Origin: Pusillimonas sp. T2
Lineage (GTDB): Bacteria > Pseudomonadota > Gammaproteobacteria > Burkholderiales > Burkholderiaceae_B
Length of the DNA: 64,000 nucleotides
Direction: 5' to 3'
NCBI RefSeq assembly: GCF_002236805.1
Contig: NZ_NIQA01000001.1
Coordinates: 310,001 to 374,000, forward strand
In this document: positions 7,364-16,738 of the stretch, one piece after another
Layout of the letters: the number at the start of each line of letters is the position of its first letter
How positions within the stretch are numbered: position 1 is the stretch's first letter
Program-made: the position numbers and the translations under genes
The notes under the pieces: generated by a model
Told to the model about the DNA's origin: nothing
Databases searched by the model: none
Seen by the model: the letters and a program-made list of their open reading frames with translations, nothing else

Positions 7364-8455
7364 GTGGCCGCCCAGCTCGATCTCTCGCCTTGCCCTTCCC
7401 CCATATGGTTGCCCGGTGGGCACACGCAAACCATATGGGGCGCAACGGTCGCGCGCTTTCATCATATTTCGTTCGTACGCGAACGGGTAGACACCCCCGA
7501 TGGCGATTTTCTCGACTTCGACTGGACAGGCCCTGGCCTGTTCGCCGATAAAACCGCCGCCAATGTTCGCGTCCCGCGCGAGCCTGCTCTCGAGCATACC
7601 GCCGCCTATCGGTGGGCCGACCGCACCGACTGGCAAGCCCTTATGGGGCTCGAAGAAACACCGGCTTTAATACTGTTTCACGGCCTCGAAGGCAACAGCA
7701 ACAGCCGTTACGCCCAATCAATCGCCCAGTACTTCCGGGGCCGGGGCTGGATTGTCGTCATCGCCCATTTTCGAGGGTGTTCAGGCTTTCCAAACCGCAT
7801 GGCGCGAGCCTACTACTCGGGCGACACCGAAGATGTCGGTTTCATGCTCGATACCGTCAGGGCCCGCATTCCCAACGCTCATTGGCACGCCACAGGCGTC
7901 TCGCTCGGGGGCAATGCCATGCTTAAGTTTCTGGCCGAAAACCCCAACGCCAGCCATTGGGTCAATGCGGCAGCCGCCATCTCCGTCCCGCTCGACCTCG
8001 TTGCTGCGGGCGGCGCGTTATCCGACACGCCGGTTGGCAAGTGGGTGTATTCGCCCTATTTCCTGGCCTCAATGAAGCGAAAAATCGCCGAGAAAGCCCA
8101 ACGTTTTCCTGGCAATATCGACACCCTGCGGCTTAATCACATCAAAACCATTCGCGACTTCGATGACATGTACACCGCGCCCATGCACGGTTACAAAAAC
8201 GCCCTCGATTACTGGACGCGAGCATCTTCCAAGCCCCTGCTAAAGGCGCTGACAACACCCTCGCTCATCCTAAACGCGCGCAACGACCCCTTTGTTCCCG
8301 AAGCGTCGCTACCGGGCCCGAAAGAGTGTTCAGAACAAGTGTTGCTGCACCAACCCGCCGAGGGGGGGCACGTGGGGTTTATTACGGGGAAGTTTCCGGG
8401 CCACACCAGCTGGTTGCCCACGCGGCTATCCCGCTTCTTCGAGCGCAAGCAATAA
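7364..8455 (+). CDS. Alpha/beta hydrolase, YheT family
   Basis: 363 residues from a GTG at 7364, placed 10 nt after the zinc-finger gene and just before the family N terminus (SPIWLPGGHTQTIWG). The frame is open further upstream, but that part overlaps the zinc-finger gene out of frame. Family hallmarks: DGDFLDFDW, ALILFHGLEGNSNSRYAQSIA (oxyanion region), VIAHFRGCSGFPNR, and the nucleophile elbow GVSLGGNAM with serine. The acid and histidine are likely in LNARNDPFVP and GGHVGFI. YheT proteins are esterases of unknown natural substrate, sometimes linked to polyhydroxyalkanoate or lipid turnover. Confidence 0.87.
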   Translation: MAAQLDLSPCPSPIWLPGGHTQTIWGATVARFHHISFVRERVDTPDGDFLDFDWTGPGLFADKTAANVRVPREPALEHTAAYRWADRTDWQALMGLEETPALILFHGLEGNSNSRYAQSIAQYFRGRGWIVVIAHFRGCSGFPNRMARAYYSGDTEDVGFMLDTVRARIPNAHWHATGVSLGGNAMLKFLAENPNASHWVNAAAAISVPLDLVAAGGALSDTPVGKWVYSPYFLASMKRKIAEKAQRFPGNIDTLRLNHIKTIRDFDDMYTAPMHGYKNALDYWTRASSKPLLKALTTPSLILNARNDPFVPEASLPGPKECSEQVLLHQPAEGGHVGFITGKFPGHTSWLPTRLSRFFERKQ

Positions 8456-8502
8456 CGTCGCAACAGGCCTGGCCCAGCTGCGGGCTAGGGCTAGGCCGAG
8501 CC

Positions 8503-9963
8503 CTATCTAAACTGCTCTAGCAACTCACGATTGCGCCGAACCCGTTCTTGCAGGGTTCGGATTTCGACGTCAAGTTCAGACTGCACGTAGAAGTCTTGAG
8601 TCATGCCCCGCGCCTGCTGTAATTGCGACACCGCCGTGGGTAAAGCACCTGTTTTTTCGTAGAAGACGGCCATGGCGCGACGCGCCTGCACGGGCCGACC
8701 CATACGCTCGAGACTGAGCGCCTGCATCTGATAAAACCGGGGCTCGTCGGGCCATTTTTTAATCAGGCTGGTGAGCATTTGGACCGCTTTCTCGGGCTGG
8801 TTGTCGGCCTGCAATGCCCGTGCCACCACCATACCCAACGCCTGATTGTCGGGCCAGCGTTCGAACGCCTTGAGCGCGGCATCTACGGCCTTTTGATTAT
8901 CGCCGCGCGACAAGGCAATATCGGCTTCGAGCCCGGCGATTTGGGGCGAATATATGCCGTCAGCCCGCGCATTCTGCAACGCCTTGGCGGCCTCATCAAG
9001 GTCTTTCCGCTGCCAGGCCAGATAGGCCAGGCCATACCATGCTGCTGCCTTGGGCACGCCAGTAGCCGACTGAGCGTCTTGCCGAAGCACCGCTTCGGTG
9101 TTGCGCAGCGCGAGCGAGTCGCGCGATTGGATAACACGCAGTTTTGCGCGTACAAACCAGTAGGCATCGGTATCGTTGCGCCGAACAGGCGGCAAGGCCC
9201 GCACGCGGTTTTCGATATCGGACATTCGCTGAATCGACAACGGGTGAGTGCTGGCATAACTGCCGCCCCCTGCCCCTTCGTTCAGCCGCGATGCCGTCCC
9301 CAAACGCTCGAACATTTGCACCATACCGACTGGGTCGTAGCCGGCGCGACGCAACATTTCTACGCCGGCGCGGTCGGCCTCTTGCTCGGCCATCCGCGAA
9401 AAGCCCAACTGGCGGTCGACCGCCGCCGCTTGGCCGAAGGCCGCAACACCTGCAGCGAGATCACCGGCACCGGCTATGGCGGCAAGTAAGGCCCCGGCGA
9501 TGGAGGCCATGGCAATATGACTGGACTGATTGCTTTGTGTCATGCCACGGGCAACGTGGCGCTGATTGACGTGGCCGATTTCGTGCGCCACCACCGACGC
9601 CAGTTGCGACTCGTTGGTTGAGGCCACCACCAACCCACTGTTGATGCCAACGTAGCCCCCCGGCAGGGCAAATGCGTTAATCGAGGGATCGCGCACACCG
9701 AACACATCGATGGCTGCGCTACCCGCAGCCCCAGACAACTTGCGCCCCATATCATTCAGATACTGGGAAACATCGGGGTCGTCGATATAGGTTGGGTCGC
9801 GACGTCCTTGCTCCATGATGGCGTCGCCCAGCGTTTTTTCGAGGGCAGGAGACAATTCCGCCGACGAGGCGGACCCCATACTGGGCAACCCCATGGGCTG
9901 GGCCTGGCCGGCCACCGGTGCAAACAAAGCAAATACCAGAACCGCCGCGCCCGTGTACTTCAT
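8503..9963 (-). CDS. M48 family zinc metalloprotease with TPR repeats (BepA-like)
   Basis: 486 residues from the ATG at 9963; the longer open frame upstream overlaps ctaG. Residues 1-21 form a signal peptide (GAAVLVFALFAPVAGQAQ). The zinc site is HEIGH at residues 127-131, with the third ligand in MAEQEADRAGVEML. Residues about 290-486 carry TPR-like helices (AAWYGLAYLAWQRKDLDEAA and others). This is the BepA/YfgC layout: a periplasmic protease-chaperone that handles outer-membrane proteins such as LptD. The ATG overlaps the ctaG stop by 4 nt (ATGA), which implies coupled translation of two functionally unrelated proteins. Confidence 0.9.
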   Translation of the reverse strand: MKYTGAAVLVFALFAPVAGQAQPMGLPSMGSASSAELSPALEKTLGDAIMEQGRRDPTYIDDPDVSQYLNDMGRKLSGAAGSAAIDVFGVRDPSINAFALPGGYVGINSGLVVASTNESQLASVVAHEIGHVNQRHVARGMTQSNQSSHIAMASIAGALLAAIAGAGDLAAGVAAFGQAAAVDRQLGFSRMAEQEADRAGVEMLRRAGYDPVGMVQMFERLGTASRLNEGAGGGSYASTHPLSIQRMSDIENRVRALPPVRRNDTDAYWFVRAKLRVIQSRDSLALRNTEAVLRQDAQSATGVPKAAAWYGLAYLAWQRKDLDEAAKALQNARADGIYSPQIAGLEADIALSRGDNQKAVDAALKAFERWPDNQALGMVVARALQADNQPEKAVQMLTSLIKKWPDEPRFYQMQALSLERMGRPVQARRAMAVFYEKTGALPTAVSQLQQARGMTQDFYVQSELDVEIRTLQERVRRNRELLEQFR

Positions 9964-10820
9964 GTGCCTGCCACCCCCACAGCCGGCACAGCGGCCGACC
10001 TTATCTTGCCGGGTAACCGCCCTTTGCCCGACAGGCGCATCAGGGTACCCAACGCAAATAACAAACCAAAAACCTCGACGAAACCAGCCAAAATCCACAT
10101 CGTCAGACCGCCTATGGCCTGGTCGGTAACTGCAGACATGCCCGGTATTGCGCGGCCACAGAGATCGAAAATAGGATATAGGTCGTATTCGGTGAACGTA
10201 ATCACTGCGCCGACCACCATTTGCGGCACCATCGTAATGACCGGCGACAAAATACGTGCCCCCGGCGATAGTACAGCGGGCGGGCTTGGGCGACGATCAA
10301 GAATCAAATTCCAGTACAAGAACCCGCTAATGACCACGGACCAGTTCATGAAACGATACAGGCGCCAGTCGAGCATGGAATAAAACTGCACGCTGGGAAT
10401 AAGCCAGATCACCACCAAGAACACGAACATGAACGGCACAAGAATTTTGTTCGTCAGCACGGCCTCGGTGAAGCGCCCCAAGGGGGTAAGGCGGAAATTT
10501 TTTAGCCAAAGCCGAAGCGGCATGGGCAACCCGGCGCGCATGACCTGACCGGGGTAAGCCCCCATGATAAGTAGCGGGCCTAGATGATGCAGCACGAGAT
10601 GCTGCAAACGATGAGCAAAGAAAAGGCGCTCGGCGTAGTAGTCGATGCGGGTATGCAGCGACAAATACAACACCACAATACCCAACCAAAACAGCCATTG
10701 ACGCGCCGCAGAAATGCGATGTTCGCGGGTACCACGGATGAACAGCACAATGCCCACCACAAACATGAGCACCAGTGCGGGAGAAAACTCCCAGGGCACA
10801 AGCCAGCCTAGGACATCCAT
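9960..10820 (-). CDS. ctaG: Cytochrome c oxidase assembly factor, caa3/CtaG family
   Basis: 286 residues from the ATG at 10820. About seven hydrophobic helices are visible. Family motifs include FFAHRLQHLVLHHLGPLLIMGAYPG with several histidines suited to metal binding, FMFVFLVVIWLIPS, FMNWSVVISGFLYWNLILDRRPSP and PQMVVGAVITF. The family (formerly DUF1404/caa3_CtaG) supports copper insertion into cytochrome oxidase; it is not the soluble Cox11-type CtaG. No oxidase subunit genes adjoin it, so it acts in trans if it does so at all. It overlaps the M48 protease start by 4 nt. Confidence 0.82.
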   Translation of the reverse strand: MDVLGWLVPWEFSPALVLMFVVGIVLFIRGTREHRISAARQWLFWLGIVVLYLSLHTRIDYYAERLFFAHRLQHLVLHHLGPLLIMGAYPGQVMRAGLPMPLRLWLKNFRLTPLGRFTEAVLTNKILVPFMFVFLVVIWLIPSVQFYSMLDWRLYRFMNWSVVISGFLYWNLILDRRPSPPAVLSPGARILSPVITMVPQMVVGAVITFTEYDLYPIFDLCGRAIPGMSAVTDQAIGGLTMWILAGFVEVFGLLFALGTLMRLSGKGRLPGKIRSAAVPAVGVAGT

Positions 10821-10849
10821 GGACAACAACCCAAAAGCGAAAACACCCG

Positions 10850-11188
10850 CTAGTTTAAAACAATATGGCGATGATCACCCCAGCGCACATGACGCACACC
10901 GGCAACGGTAGTGAGGTCGCGCGCCTGCTTCATGAGCACGGGGCGCATTTCGGGGGAACAACTTACCGTGACACAGGCACTGACCAGTGCCGGATCGGCC
11001 GCTGCGCTGACCTGTACCGAGCCCACCTTAAGGCCTGCAGATTCGAAGTTTTTGTACAAGGTGCGCCGGACATCGGCCATGTGGTCACGCGCGCACACGA
11101 CAGTAAGGCGCGAAGCGGCAGGCTTACGGCCACGAGCAGGCACCGACTGAACGCCCGCGCGACGAAGGAACAAATTGAACAAACGCAT
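10850..11188 (-). CDS. Hypothetical protein resembling the C-terminal domain of MgtC
   Basis: 112 residues from the ATG at 11188, chosen because AAAGGTGG stands 4 nt upstream; an upstream ATG in the same frame lacks such a site. After a basic N terminus (MRLFNLFLRRAG) the rest reads as one small alpha/beta domain: RLTVVCARDHMADVRRTLYKNFESAG ... ACVTVSCSPEMRPVLMKQARDL ... VRHVRWGD. The spacing is like the ACT-like tail of MgtC/SapB proteins, but the membrane part is missing. Homology is a guess from the pattern and function is unknown. It lies 29 nt upstream of ctaG on the same strand. Confidence 0.65.
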   Translation of the reverse strand: MRLFNLFLRRAGVQSVPARGRKPAASRLTVVCARDHMADVRRTLYKNFESAGLKVGSVQVSAAADPALVSACVTVSCSPEMRPVLMKQARDLTTVAGVRHVRWGDHRHIVLN

Positions 11189-11560
11189 AACACCACCTTT
11201 CGTATGCCGCACAAAGCACACGCAAAGCATCTGACCAAACATGGCCAGGATTTAAAAAGTGGGTGGCGTAAAACCCGGGGACAACCCGGTTAGACATGCC
11301 ACACCCTGCTGTATTACCCCAGGGCGTGACCAAGCTGAAAACCTGAAAACGCGCCTAGAGATCAATAAAATTGTCGATACACGATCGACTGTTACTGTCG
11401 CCAGAATCGGTATTCACCGCTTCAGCTCCTATAAAATGAAGAGACCGCCATTCTAACCTGCAGACCTGGGTTCAGACAAGACAGCCAGGCCTCTCAAAGA
11501 TGACTTGGTCGATAATTTTGCAGCGTCACAACACCTCGTTGAATGATGCGCGAACGTCAA
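11189..11560. other. Intergenic stretch without recognised gene
   Basis: 372 nt between the MgtC-tail-like gene and the TM2 gene. The only structure seen is a short palindrome GTCGAT-ACACG-ATCGAC at 11373-11389, which could be an operator or chance. No credible small ORF with a ribosome site and no terminator with a T-run were found. Confidence 0.5.
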
Positions 11561-11986
11561 TCAAAGCTGATAGCCGTCCAGCCAGCCCAGGGCGGTGTAC
11601 ACATGGACCACAGTTGCGGCAATCCCGAAAACGACAACCGTACCACCCAGAAACACGGTCAAAATAGCCACAAGCACCGGGCCCCAACCCGTTTGGGTCT
11701 GCAGCGACGAGCCCGGGTTGTAGCGGGCATCGAACCAGGCGTCTGGTTTCAGACTGAACACCAAGGCCTCGATGCACCCCGCCGCCATGGGAATAAAAAG
11801 CAGCAAAAATGCCGGGTTATCCCACCAGCTTGGAAAGGTTTGCGCGTAGGCCAGCAACCCCAGCGTTACCAGCGTGAACAACCACGCGTAGGGGCGACGC
11901 AAATACCACCAGTGGGCGCCAAACACACCCAGCACTGCCGCCAGCAGCGCTACAATGACCTTGCTGCGATGTTGCTTCATCTGCAT
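11561..11986 (-). CDS. TM2 domain-containing membrane protein
   Basis: 141 residues from the ATG at 11986; an open frame continues upstream into the divergent gene but carries no domain. Residues about 7-55 are a TM2 module: SKVIVALLAAVLGVFGAHWWYLRRPYAW, with the characteristic G-x-x-G-x-H before the aromatic pair, then a second helix. A third and a fourth hydrophobic helix follow (FLLLFIPMAAGCIEALVFSL and LVAILTVFLGGTVVVFGIA). The function of TM2 proteins in bacteria is unknown. It is divergent from the UbiH-family gene, with 43 nt between the start codons. Confidence 0.8.
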   Translation of the reverse strand: MQMKQHRSKVIVALLAAVLGVFGAHWWYLRRPYAWLFTLVTLGLLAYAQTFPSWWDNPAFLLLFIPMAAGCIEALVFSLKPDAWFDARYNPGSSLQTQTGWGPVLVAILTVFLGGTVVVFGIAATVVHVYTALGWLDGYQL

Positions 11987-12029
11987 TATTCCGAAGTTCA
12001 ACCGAACGCCGATTGTATTAGAACCCTTC

Positions 12030-13184
12030 ATGTCCCAACCCGATTTCGACCTGGTTATTATGGGCGCAGGCCCGGTTGGCAGCGCGCTGGCCCTGATGCT
12101 GGCCCGCTACTCCCCCGACCCTGCTCGTATCGCGCTCGTGGGCACCCAATTCTTTGCGACAGACACTTTAAACAGCCCCACCGACCCACGCACCATTGCC
12201 CTGAATCACGGCAGTCAAGTCGCTCTGCAGGCCCTCAACGCCTGGCCGAGTCGGTGCAGCCCCATCACAACGGTTCACGTTTCACAACGCCAGCGTTTAG
12301 GCCGCACCCTCGTTCAACACGACGATTTCGGCGTTCCCCAGTTGGGGTGCGTGGTCGCCTATCCCGACCTGCTGGTCGCGCTGCACGCGGCACTGGAAAA
12401 AAGCGGGGTCACCCGGCTTAAGTCCAGGCCCGTCACGCTTGCATTTGGCAACCCGGTCGAACTGCACCCCGATACCGGCCCGATAACCGCACACTTGGCG
12501 GTTCAATCAGACGGTGCGAAACCAAAAGGTATCGAGCGCAACTACGCACAGGCCGCGGTGCTGGCCACTGTCACCGCCTCCGAGCCCCGCCAGGGCTGGG
12601 CCTTCGAGCGCTTCACGCGTCAAGGCCCACTGGCTGTTTTGCCCCATCCGTCGGGCGAGGGCCACTATGGCGTCGTTTGGTGCTGCCATCCCGATCAGGC
12701 GCAAGCGCTCATGCACCTGGCTCCGGCCCAATTCAACGCCGCCCTGAATGACACCTTCGGGACGCGGCTGGGCCGGCTGACACTGAACGGCAATCGCCAG
12801 CAATTTCCGCTCGGCCTGAATGCAGGGCCGCTACGCACACATGCACGTGGGGTCGCCATTGGCAATGCCGCACAAACACTGCACCCGGTTGCCGGCCAGG
12901 GCCTTAACCTGGGCCTGCGCGATGCGTCACAACTGGCCCACGCCCTGCGGTTTTGGCTGGCCAACCCCTCGTCCGACCCTACGCCGCTGCTCGATACCTT
13001 TACCGGACAACGCCGCATCGACCGCTGGGCAACCGCCGCCATCACCGACGTCTTGCCTCGCATATTTGCCACAGGCAACCCGTTGGTGGAGCACGCCTGC
13101 GGCCTAGGGCTGCTGGCCATGGACTTAAGTCACACCCTGCGCACCCCGCTAGCCACGCACCTGCTGCAAGGCATACGCACGTAA
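12030..13184 (+). CDS. FAD-dependent monooxygenase, UbiH/UbiF family
   Basis: 384 residues from the ATG at 12030. The FAD-binding Rossmann motif is DLVIMGAGPVGSALALMLAR at residues 6-25; the second FAD motif is GNAAQTLHPVAGQGLNLGLRDA at residues about 277-298. The family hydroxylates the ubiquinone ring precursor using NAD(P)H and oxygen. The usual GDAAH of the second motif reads GNAAQ here, and the aspartate normally touches the FAD ribityl chain. It may be UbiH, UbiF or VisC; sequence alone does not decide. It lies 47 nt upstream of dusB on the same strand. Confidence 0.85.
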   Translation: MSQPDFDLVIMGAGPVGSALALMLARYSPDPARIALVGTQFFATDTLNSPTDPRTIALNHGSQVALQALNAWPSRCSPITTVHVSQRQRLGRTLVQHDDFGVPQLGCVVAYPDLLVALHAALEKSGVTRLKSRPVTLAFGNPVELHPDTGPITAHLAVQSDGAKPKGIERNYAQAAVLATVTASEPRQGWAFERFTRQGPLAVLPHPSGEGHYGVVWCCHPDQAQALMHLAPAQFNAALNDTFGTRLGRLTLNGNRQQFPLGLNAGPLRTHARGVAIGNAAQTLHPVAGQGLNLGLRDASQLAHALRFWLANPSSDPTPLLDTFTGQRRIDRWATAAITDVLPRIFATGNPLVEHACGLGLLAMDLSHTLRTPLATHLLQGIRT

Positions 13185-13231
13185 CATCTTGACGTCAGCC
13201 CCAATCCTAATTGGCGGTTAAAATCGACCCT

Positions 13232-14263
13232 ATGCGTATCGGCCCCTGGACCTTCCCCAATCGTGTTTTTGTCGCCCCGATGGCCGGTGTCACCGACCGT
13301 CCGTATCGCCAATTGTGCAAGCGACTGGGCGCGGGGTATGCCGTATCCGAAATGGCGGCCAGCAACCCAAAGCTTTGGCACAGCGTCAAAACGTCGCGGC
13401 GCCTCAACCACGAAGGCGAGTCCACTCCCATTGCCGTGCAAATTGCGGGCGCCGATCCCGCCATGATGGCCGAAGCCGCCGTTTTTAATATTCAAAAAGG
13501 CGCGCACATCATCGATATCAATATGGGGTGCCCGGTCAAAAAAGTGTGCAACGTCGCATCGGGCTCAGCGCTATTGCGCCACGAAGCCCTGGTCGCCCAA
13601 ATTCTTGAAAGCGTAGTGTCGGCATGCCGCCCGTACAACGTACCGGTAACGCTCAAAACCCGCACCGGCTGGGATGCCGAATCGCGTAACGCCCTGCACA
13701 TTGCCCGTCTGGCACAAGATATCGGCATTGCCGCACTTACCCTGCACGGACGCACCCGCGCCGACCTATACAACGGCCAAGCCGAGTACGACACCATCAA
13801 GGCGGTCAAGCAAGTATTATCCATCCCCGTCATTGCCAACGGCGACATCGACAGCCCCGAAAAGGCCCGCTATGTACTTGATTACACCGGCGCCGACGCG
13901 GTCATGATCGGGCGGGCCGCCCAAGGGCGGCCCTGGATTTTCCGCGAAGTGGCCCATTACCTCGACACAGGCCGGCACCTCTCGCCCCCCACCTTTGGCG
14001 AGCTTCGTTCCTGCCTACTCGAGCACCTCGAAGACCACTATCGCTTCTATGGCGAATATACTGGCGTACGTTCGGCACGGAAACACATTGGCTGGTACCT
14101 CGCCGAACAGCCCGACAGCGCCGCGCTGCTAAGCCACATCAATCAAACTGAATCCACCCAGGCACAACTTGCCGCGGTCGCCCACTGGTTCGATCTGCAT
14201 GCCCCCGACGATTTCATCCTGTCACCGGCAACATCCGAATCCGTACCCGCGCTGGCTGCCTGA
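13232..14263 (+). CDS. dusB: tRNA-dihydrouridine synthase B
   Basis: 343 residues from the ATG at 13232; a TTG at 13211 would add seven residues. Family motifs in order: FVAPMAGVTDRPYRQLCKRLGAG (FMN binding), IQIAG-like VQIAGADPAMMAEAA, DINMGCPVKKVCN with the catalytic cysteine in the last CN position, LKTRTGW, LTLHGRTR, VIANGDIDSPEKA and MIGRAAQGRPWIF. It reduces uridine in the tRNA D-loop (U17 in E. coli) with NADPH. DusB next to Fis is an ancient arrangement seen in E. coli too, and it is kept here. Confidence 0.95.
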   Translation: MRIGPWTFPNRVFVAPMAGVTDRPYRQLCKRLGAGYAVSEMAASNPKLWHSVKTSRRLNHEGESTPIAVQIAGADPAMMAEAAVFNIQKGAHIIDINMGCPVKKVCNVASGSALLRHEALVAQILESVVSACRPYNVPVTLKTRTGWDAESRNALHIARLAQDIGIAALTLHGRTRADLYNGQAEYDTIKAVKQVLSIPVIANGDIDSPEKARYVLDYTGADAVMIGRAAQGRPWIFREVAHYLDTGRHLSPPTFGELRSCLLEHLEDHYRFYGEYTGVRSARKHIGWYLAEQPDSAALLSHINQTESTQAQLAAVAHWFDLHAPDDFILSPATSESVPALAA

Positions 14264-14298
14264 CCCAACCAAACCAATAACAGCAAAAATCTGTACAC

Positions 14299-14538
14299 AT
14301 GAACGACCTCAATCCACTGGAACAATGCGTGCGCGACAACCTCGAACGCTACTTTGCCGACCTGGGCGACTCTGAACCCGACAACATGCTGGCCATGGTC
14401 ATTTCATGCGTCGAGCGCCCCGTGTTGCAAGTGGCCCTTGAACGCGCCAACGGCAACCAGTCGAAAGCCGCCGACATGCTGGGTATTACCCGCAGTACTT
14501 TGCGCAAGAAACTGCAAGCCCACAATCTGCAACCCTGA
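14299..14538 (+). CDS. fis: Fis family DNA-binding regulator
   Basis: 79 residues, a little shorter than E. coli Fis (98). The C-terminal helix-turn-helix [20 protein letters not shown] is nearly identical to the Fis family. The N-terminal part ([18 protein letters not shown]) supplies the dimer helices. The acidic hairpin arms that E. coli Fis uses to activate DNA inversion are absent, as usual in betaproteobacteria. It binds and bends DNA as a nucleoid-associated protein. It sits 35 nt after dusB and 26 nt before purH, probably one operon. Confidence 0.93.
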   Translation: MNDLNPLEQCVRDNLERYFADLGDSEPDNMLAMVISCVERPVLQVALERANGNQSKAADMLGITRSTLRKKLQAHNLQP

Positions 14539-14564
14539 TTTCCCACTTTATTTTTTGCTATCTC

Positions 14565-16160
14565 ATGAAAACTCAAACCGCACTGCTTTCGGTTTCCGAC
14601 AAGACCGGCATCGTCGACTTTGCCAAGGCGCTGGCCCAGCGTGGCGTCAAGCTGCTGTCTACCGGCGGCACCGCAAAACTGCTGGCTGACGCCGGTCTAC
14701 CCGTTACCGAAGTCGCGCAACATACGGGTTCGCCGGAAATTCTCGACGGCCGCGTCAAAACCTTGCACCCAAAAATTCATGGCGGCCTGCTGGCCCGGCG
14801 CGACAGTGCAGAACACATGCAAACCATCGAAGCCCACGGCATCGATCGCATCGACCTGCTGGTGGTCAACCTGTACCCGTTTCGCGAAACCATTGCCAAA
14901 CCAGACTGCACGTTTGCAGATGCGGTTGAGAACATCGACATCGGCGGGCCGGCCATGTTGCGCGCTGCCGCAAAAAATCATGGCACCCCCGAGGGCGGCG
15001 TAACCGTCGTCATCGACCCGGCCGACTATCCGCGTGTACTGGCCGATATTGACGGCCCGCAGGGCGAACCGGGCTACGCATTGCGCCTGGAACTGGCGGC
15101 CAAGGTATATGCTCACACAGCAGCCTACGACGGCGCCATCGCGGCCTACCTGACAAGCCTGACCGAAGCCGAGCCTGCGCAAGACGCTCAACCCGCCCGC
15201 GACACATGGCCTCGCACCCTAACGCTGCAGGTCAAACAGCACCAAGCACTACGTTACGGCGAGAACCCACACCAAACTGCAGCGTTTTATGTCGACCAGC
15301 CGGTTGGACAGGGTTTGCTGGGCAGCTACCGCCAATTGCAAGGCAAAGAACTCTCGTACAACAACATTGCCGATGCCGACGCCGCCTGGGAATGCGTTCG
15401 CAGCTTTACACAAAGCGCCTGCGTTATCGTCAAGCATGCCAACCCCTGCGGCGTGGCGGTAGGCGACACCCCTGAAGCCGCTTACCAGCAGGCGTATAAA
15501 ACCGATCCTACCTCAGCATTTGGCGGCATCATTGCGTTCAACCGTCCGGTCGACGAAGCCTGCGCGCAAGCGATTACCTCGCAGCAGTTCGTCGAGGTCT
15601 TGCTGGCACCCGCCTATACCCCAGAAGCACTCGTCGTATTCGCGGCCAAGAAAAACGTTCGCGTTCTGGAAATCCCAGCCGGCGAAGCTCACAACGCACT
15701 CGACATCAAACGCGTCGGCGGCGGCTGGCTGGTACAAAATCCTGACGACTTCCAGGTCGACCCAGCCATGCTCAAGGTCGTCACCACCAAGCAGCCCTCT
15801 GCACAACAAATGCAAGACCTGATGTTTGCCTGGAAGGTCGCCAAGTACGTCAAATCCAATGCCATCATCTTTACGGGCAATGGCATGACCTTGGGCATCG
15901 GCGCCGGACAAATGAGCCGTATCGACTCGGCGCGCATCGCCGCCATCAAGGCCGACAATGCCGGGCTCAGCCTGCAAGGCTCAGCCGTCGCGTCCGACGC
16001 CTTCTTCCCTTTCCGTGATGGTCTTGATGTAGTCGTTGATGCCGGCGCCACCTGCGTCATACAGCCCGGTGGCAGCGTACGCGACGACGAAGTCATCGCC
16101 GCCGCAAACGAGCGCGGCATCGTCATGGTCTTCACGGGTACACGTCACTTCCGCCACTAA
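14565..16160 (+). CDS. purH: Bifunctional AICAR formyltransferase / IMP cyclohydrolase
   Basis: 531 residues, normal length for PurH (about 525-530). The N-terminal cyclohydrolase domain opens with [18 protein letters not shown] and includes [10 protein letters not shown] and [20 protein letters not shown]. The C-terminal transformylase domain carries [27 protein letters not shown] and [13 protein letters not shown], the last with the catalytic Lys-His pair. It carries out the last two steps of IMP synthesis in the cytoplasm. The stop codon TAA shares one base with the ruvC start (TAATG), so purH and ruvCAB are likely cotranscribed. Confidence 0.97.
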   Translation: MKTQTALLSVSDKTGIVDFAKALAQRGVKLLSTGGTAKLLADAGLPVTEVAQHTGSPEILDGRVKTLHPKIHGGLLARRDSAEHMQTIEAHGIDRIDLLVVNLYPFRETIAKPDCTFADAVENIDIGGPAMLRAAAKNHGTPEGGVTVVIDPADYPRVLADIDGPQGEPGYALRLELAAKVYAHTAAYDGAIAAYLTSLTEAEPAQDAQPARDTWPRTLTLQVKQHQALRYGENPHQTAAFYVDQPVGQGLLGSYRQLQGKELSYNNIADADAAWECVRSFTQSACVIVKHANPCGVAVGDTPEAAYQQAYKTDPTSAFGGIIAFNRPVDEACAQAITSQQFVEVLLAPAYTPEALVVFAAKKNVRVLEIPAGEAHNALDIKRVGGGWLVQNPDDFQVDPAMLKVVTTKQPSAQQMQDLMFAWKVAKYVKSNAIIFTGNGMTLGIGAGQMSRIDSARIAAIKADNAGLSLQGSAVASDAFFPFRDGLDVVVDAGATCVIQPGGSVRDDEVIAAANERGIVMVFTGTRHFRH

Positions 16161-16702
16161 TGCGGATTCTCGGCATTGACCCGGGCCTCAGGCGCACCGG
16201 CTTTGGCATTATCGATGTCCAGGGCATGCGCCTGACCTACGTCGGCAGCGGCACCATTGTGGTGCCCACCGACCAACCCCTGGCCCGGCGCCTCAAAACC
16301 ATCCTCGATAACGTACGCGAAGTCGTCGAAGTCCACCAGCCCACGGTGTCGGCCCTCGAGAAAGTGTTCGTCAACACCAACCCCACGTCAACATTGTTGC
16401 TGGGTCAGGCTCGCGGGGCAGCCATGTGTGCGCTGGCTGACCACAATCTCGATGTACACGAATACACTGCGCTACAAATAAAAAAGTCAGTGGTAGGTAA
16501 TGGGCATGCCGCCAAAGAACAGGTGCAAGCCATGGTGCAGCACTTACTGAAACTCAGTGGCCTGCCCTCGCCCGACTCGGCCGACGCGCTGGCCTGCGCC
16601 ATTTGCCACGCCCACGTCGGCCCGCTCACCGAGAAACTCAAGACATCGGGCGCGCTGGGCAGCCTGGGCGGTACCCGCCTGCGCGGCGGACGCCTTGTGT
16701 AA
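16160..16702 (+). CDS. ruvC: Holliday junction endonuclease RuvC
   Basis: 180 residues. The four catalytic acids are visible: Asp in [12 protein letters not shown] (residue 7), Glu in [10 protein letters not shown] (residue 67), and two Asp in [16 protein letters not shown] (about residues 138-141). It cuts four-way junctions moved by RuvAB. The ATG at 16160 overlaps the purH stop by 1 nt. Order ruvC-ruvA-ruvB is conserved. Confidence 0.97.
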   Translation: MRILGIDPGLRRTGFGIIDVQGMRLTYVGSGTIVVPTDQPLARRLKTILDNVREVVEVHQPTVSALEKVFVNTNPTSTLLLGQARGAAMCALADHNLDVHEYTALQIKKSVVGNGHAAKEQVQAMVQHLLKLSGLPSPDSADALACAICHAHVGPLTEKLKTSGALGSLGGTRLRGGRLV

Positions 16703-16738
16703 ACCCTCTATAAACGCCCCCTTGCAGGAAACCGCAAC

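Noticed and set aside
8487-8504. Hairpin AGGGCT-AGGCCG-AGCCCT at the end of the M48 protease gene
   Set aside because: Only 6 bp, overlaps the stop codon and has no T-run on either strand.
8779-9489. 236-codon frame opposite the M48 protease gene
   Set aside because: Antisense shadow of a protein with clear HEIGH and TPR features.
11373-11389. Palindrome GTCGAT-ACACG-ATCGAC as an operator
   Set aside because: Short, far from both start codons and expected by chance at this composition; kept only as a note in the intergenic entry.
11543-12421. 292-codon open frame on the plus strand across the TM2 gene and the start of the UbiH-family gene
   Set aside because: It overlaps two well-supported genes in other frames, and its translation is rich in Arg, His, Pro and Gln with no domain.
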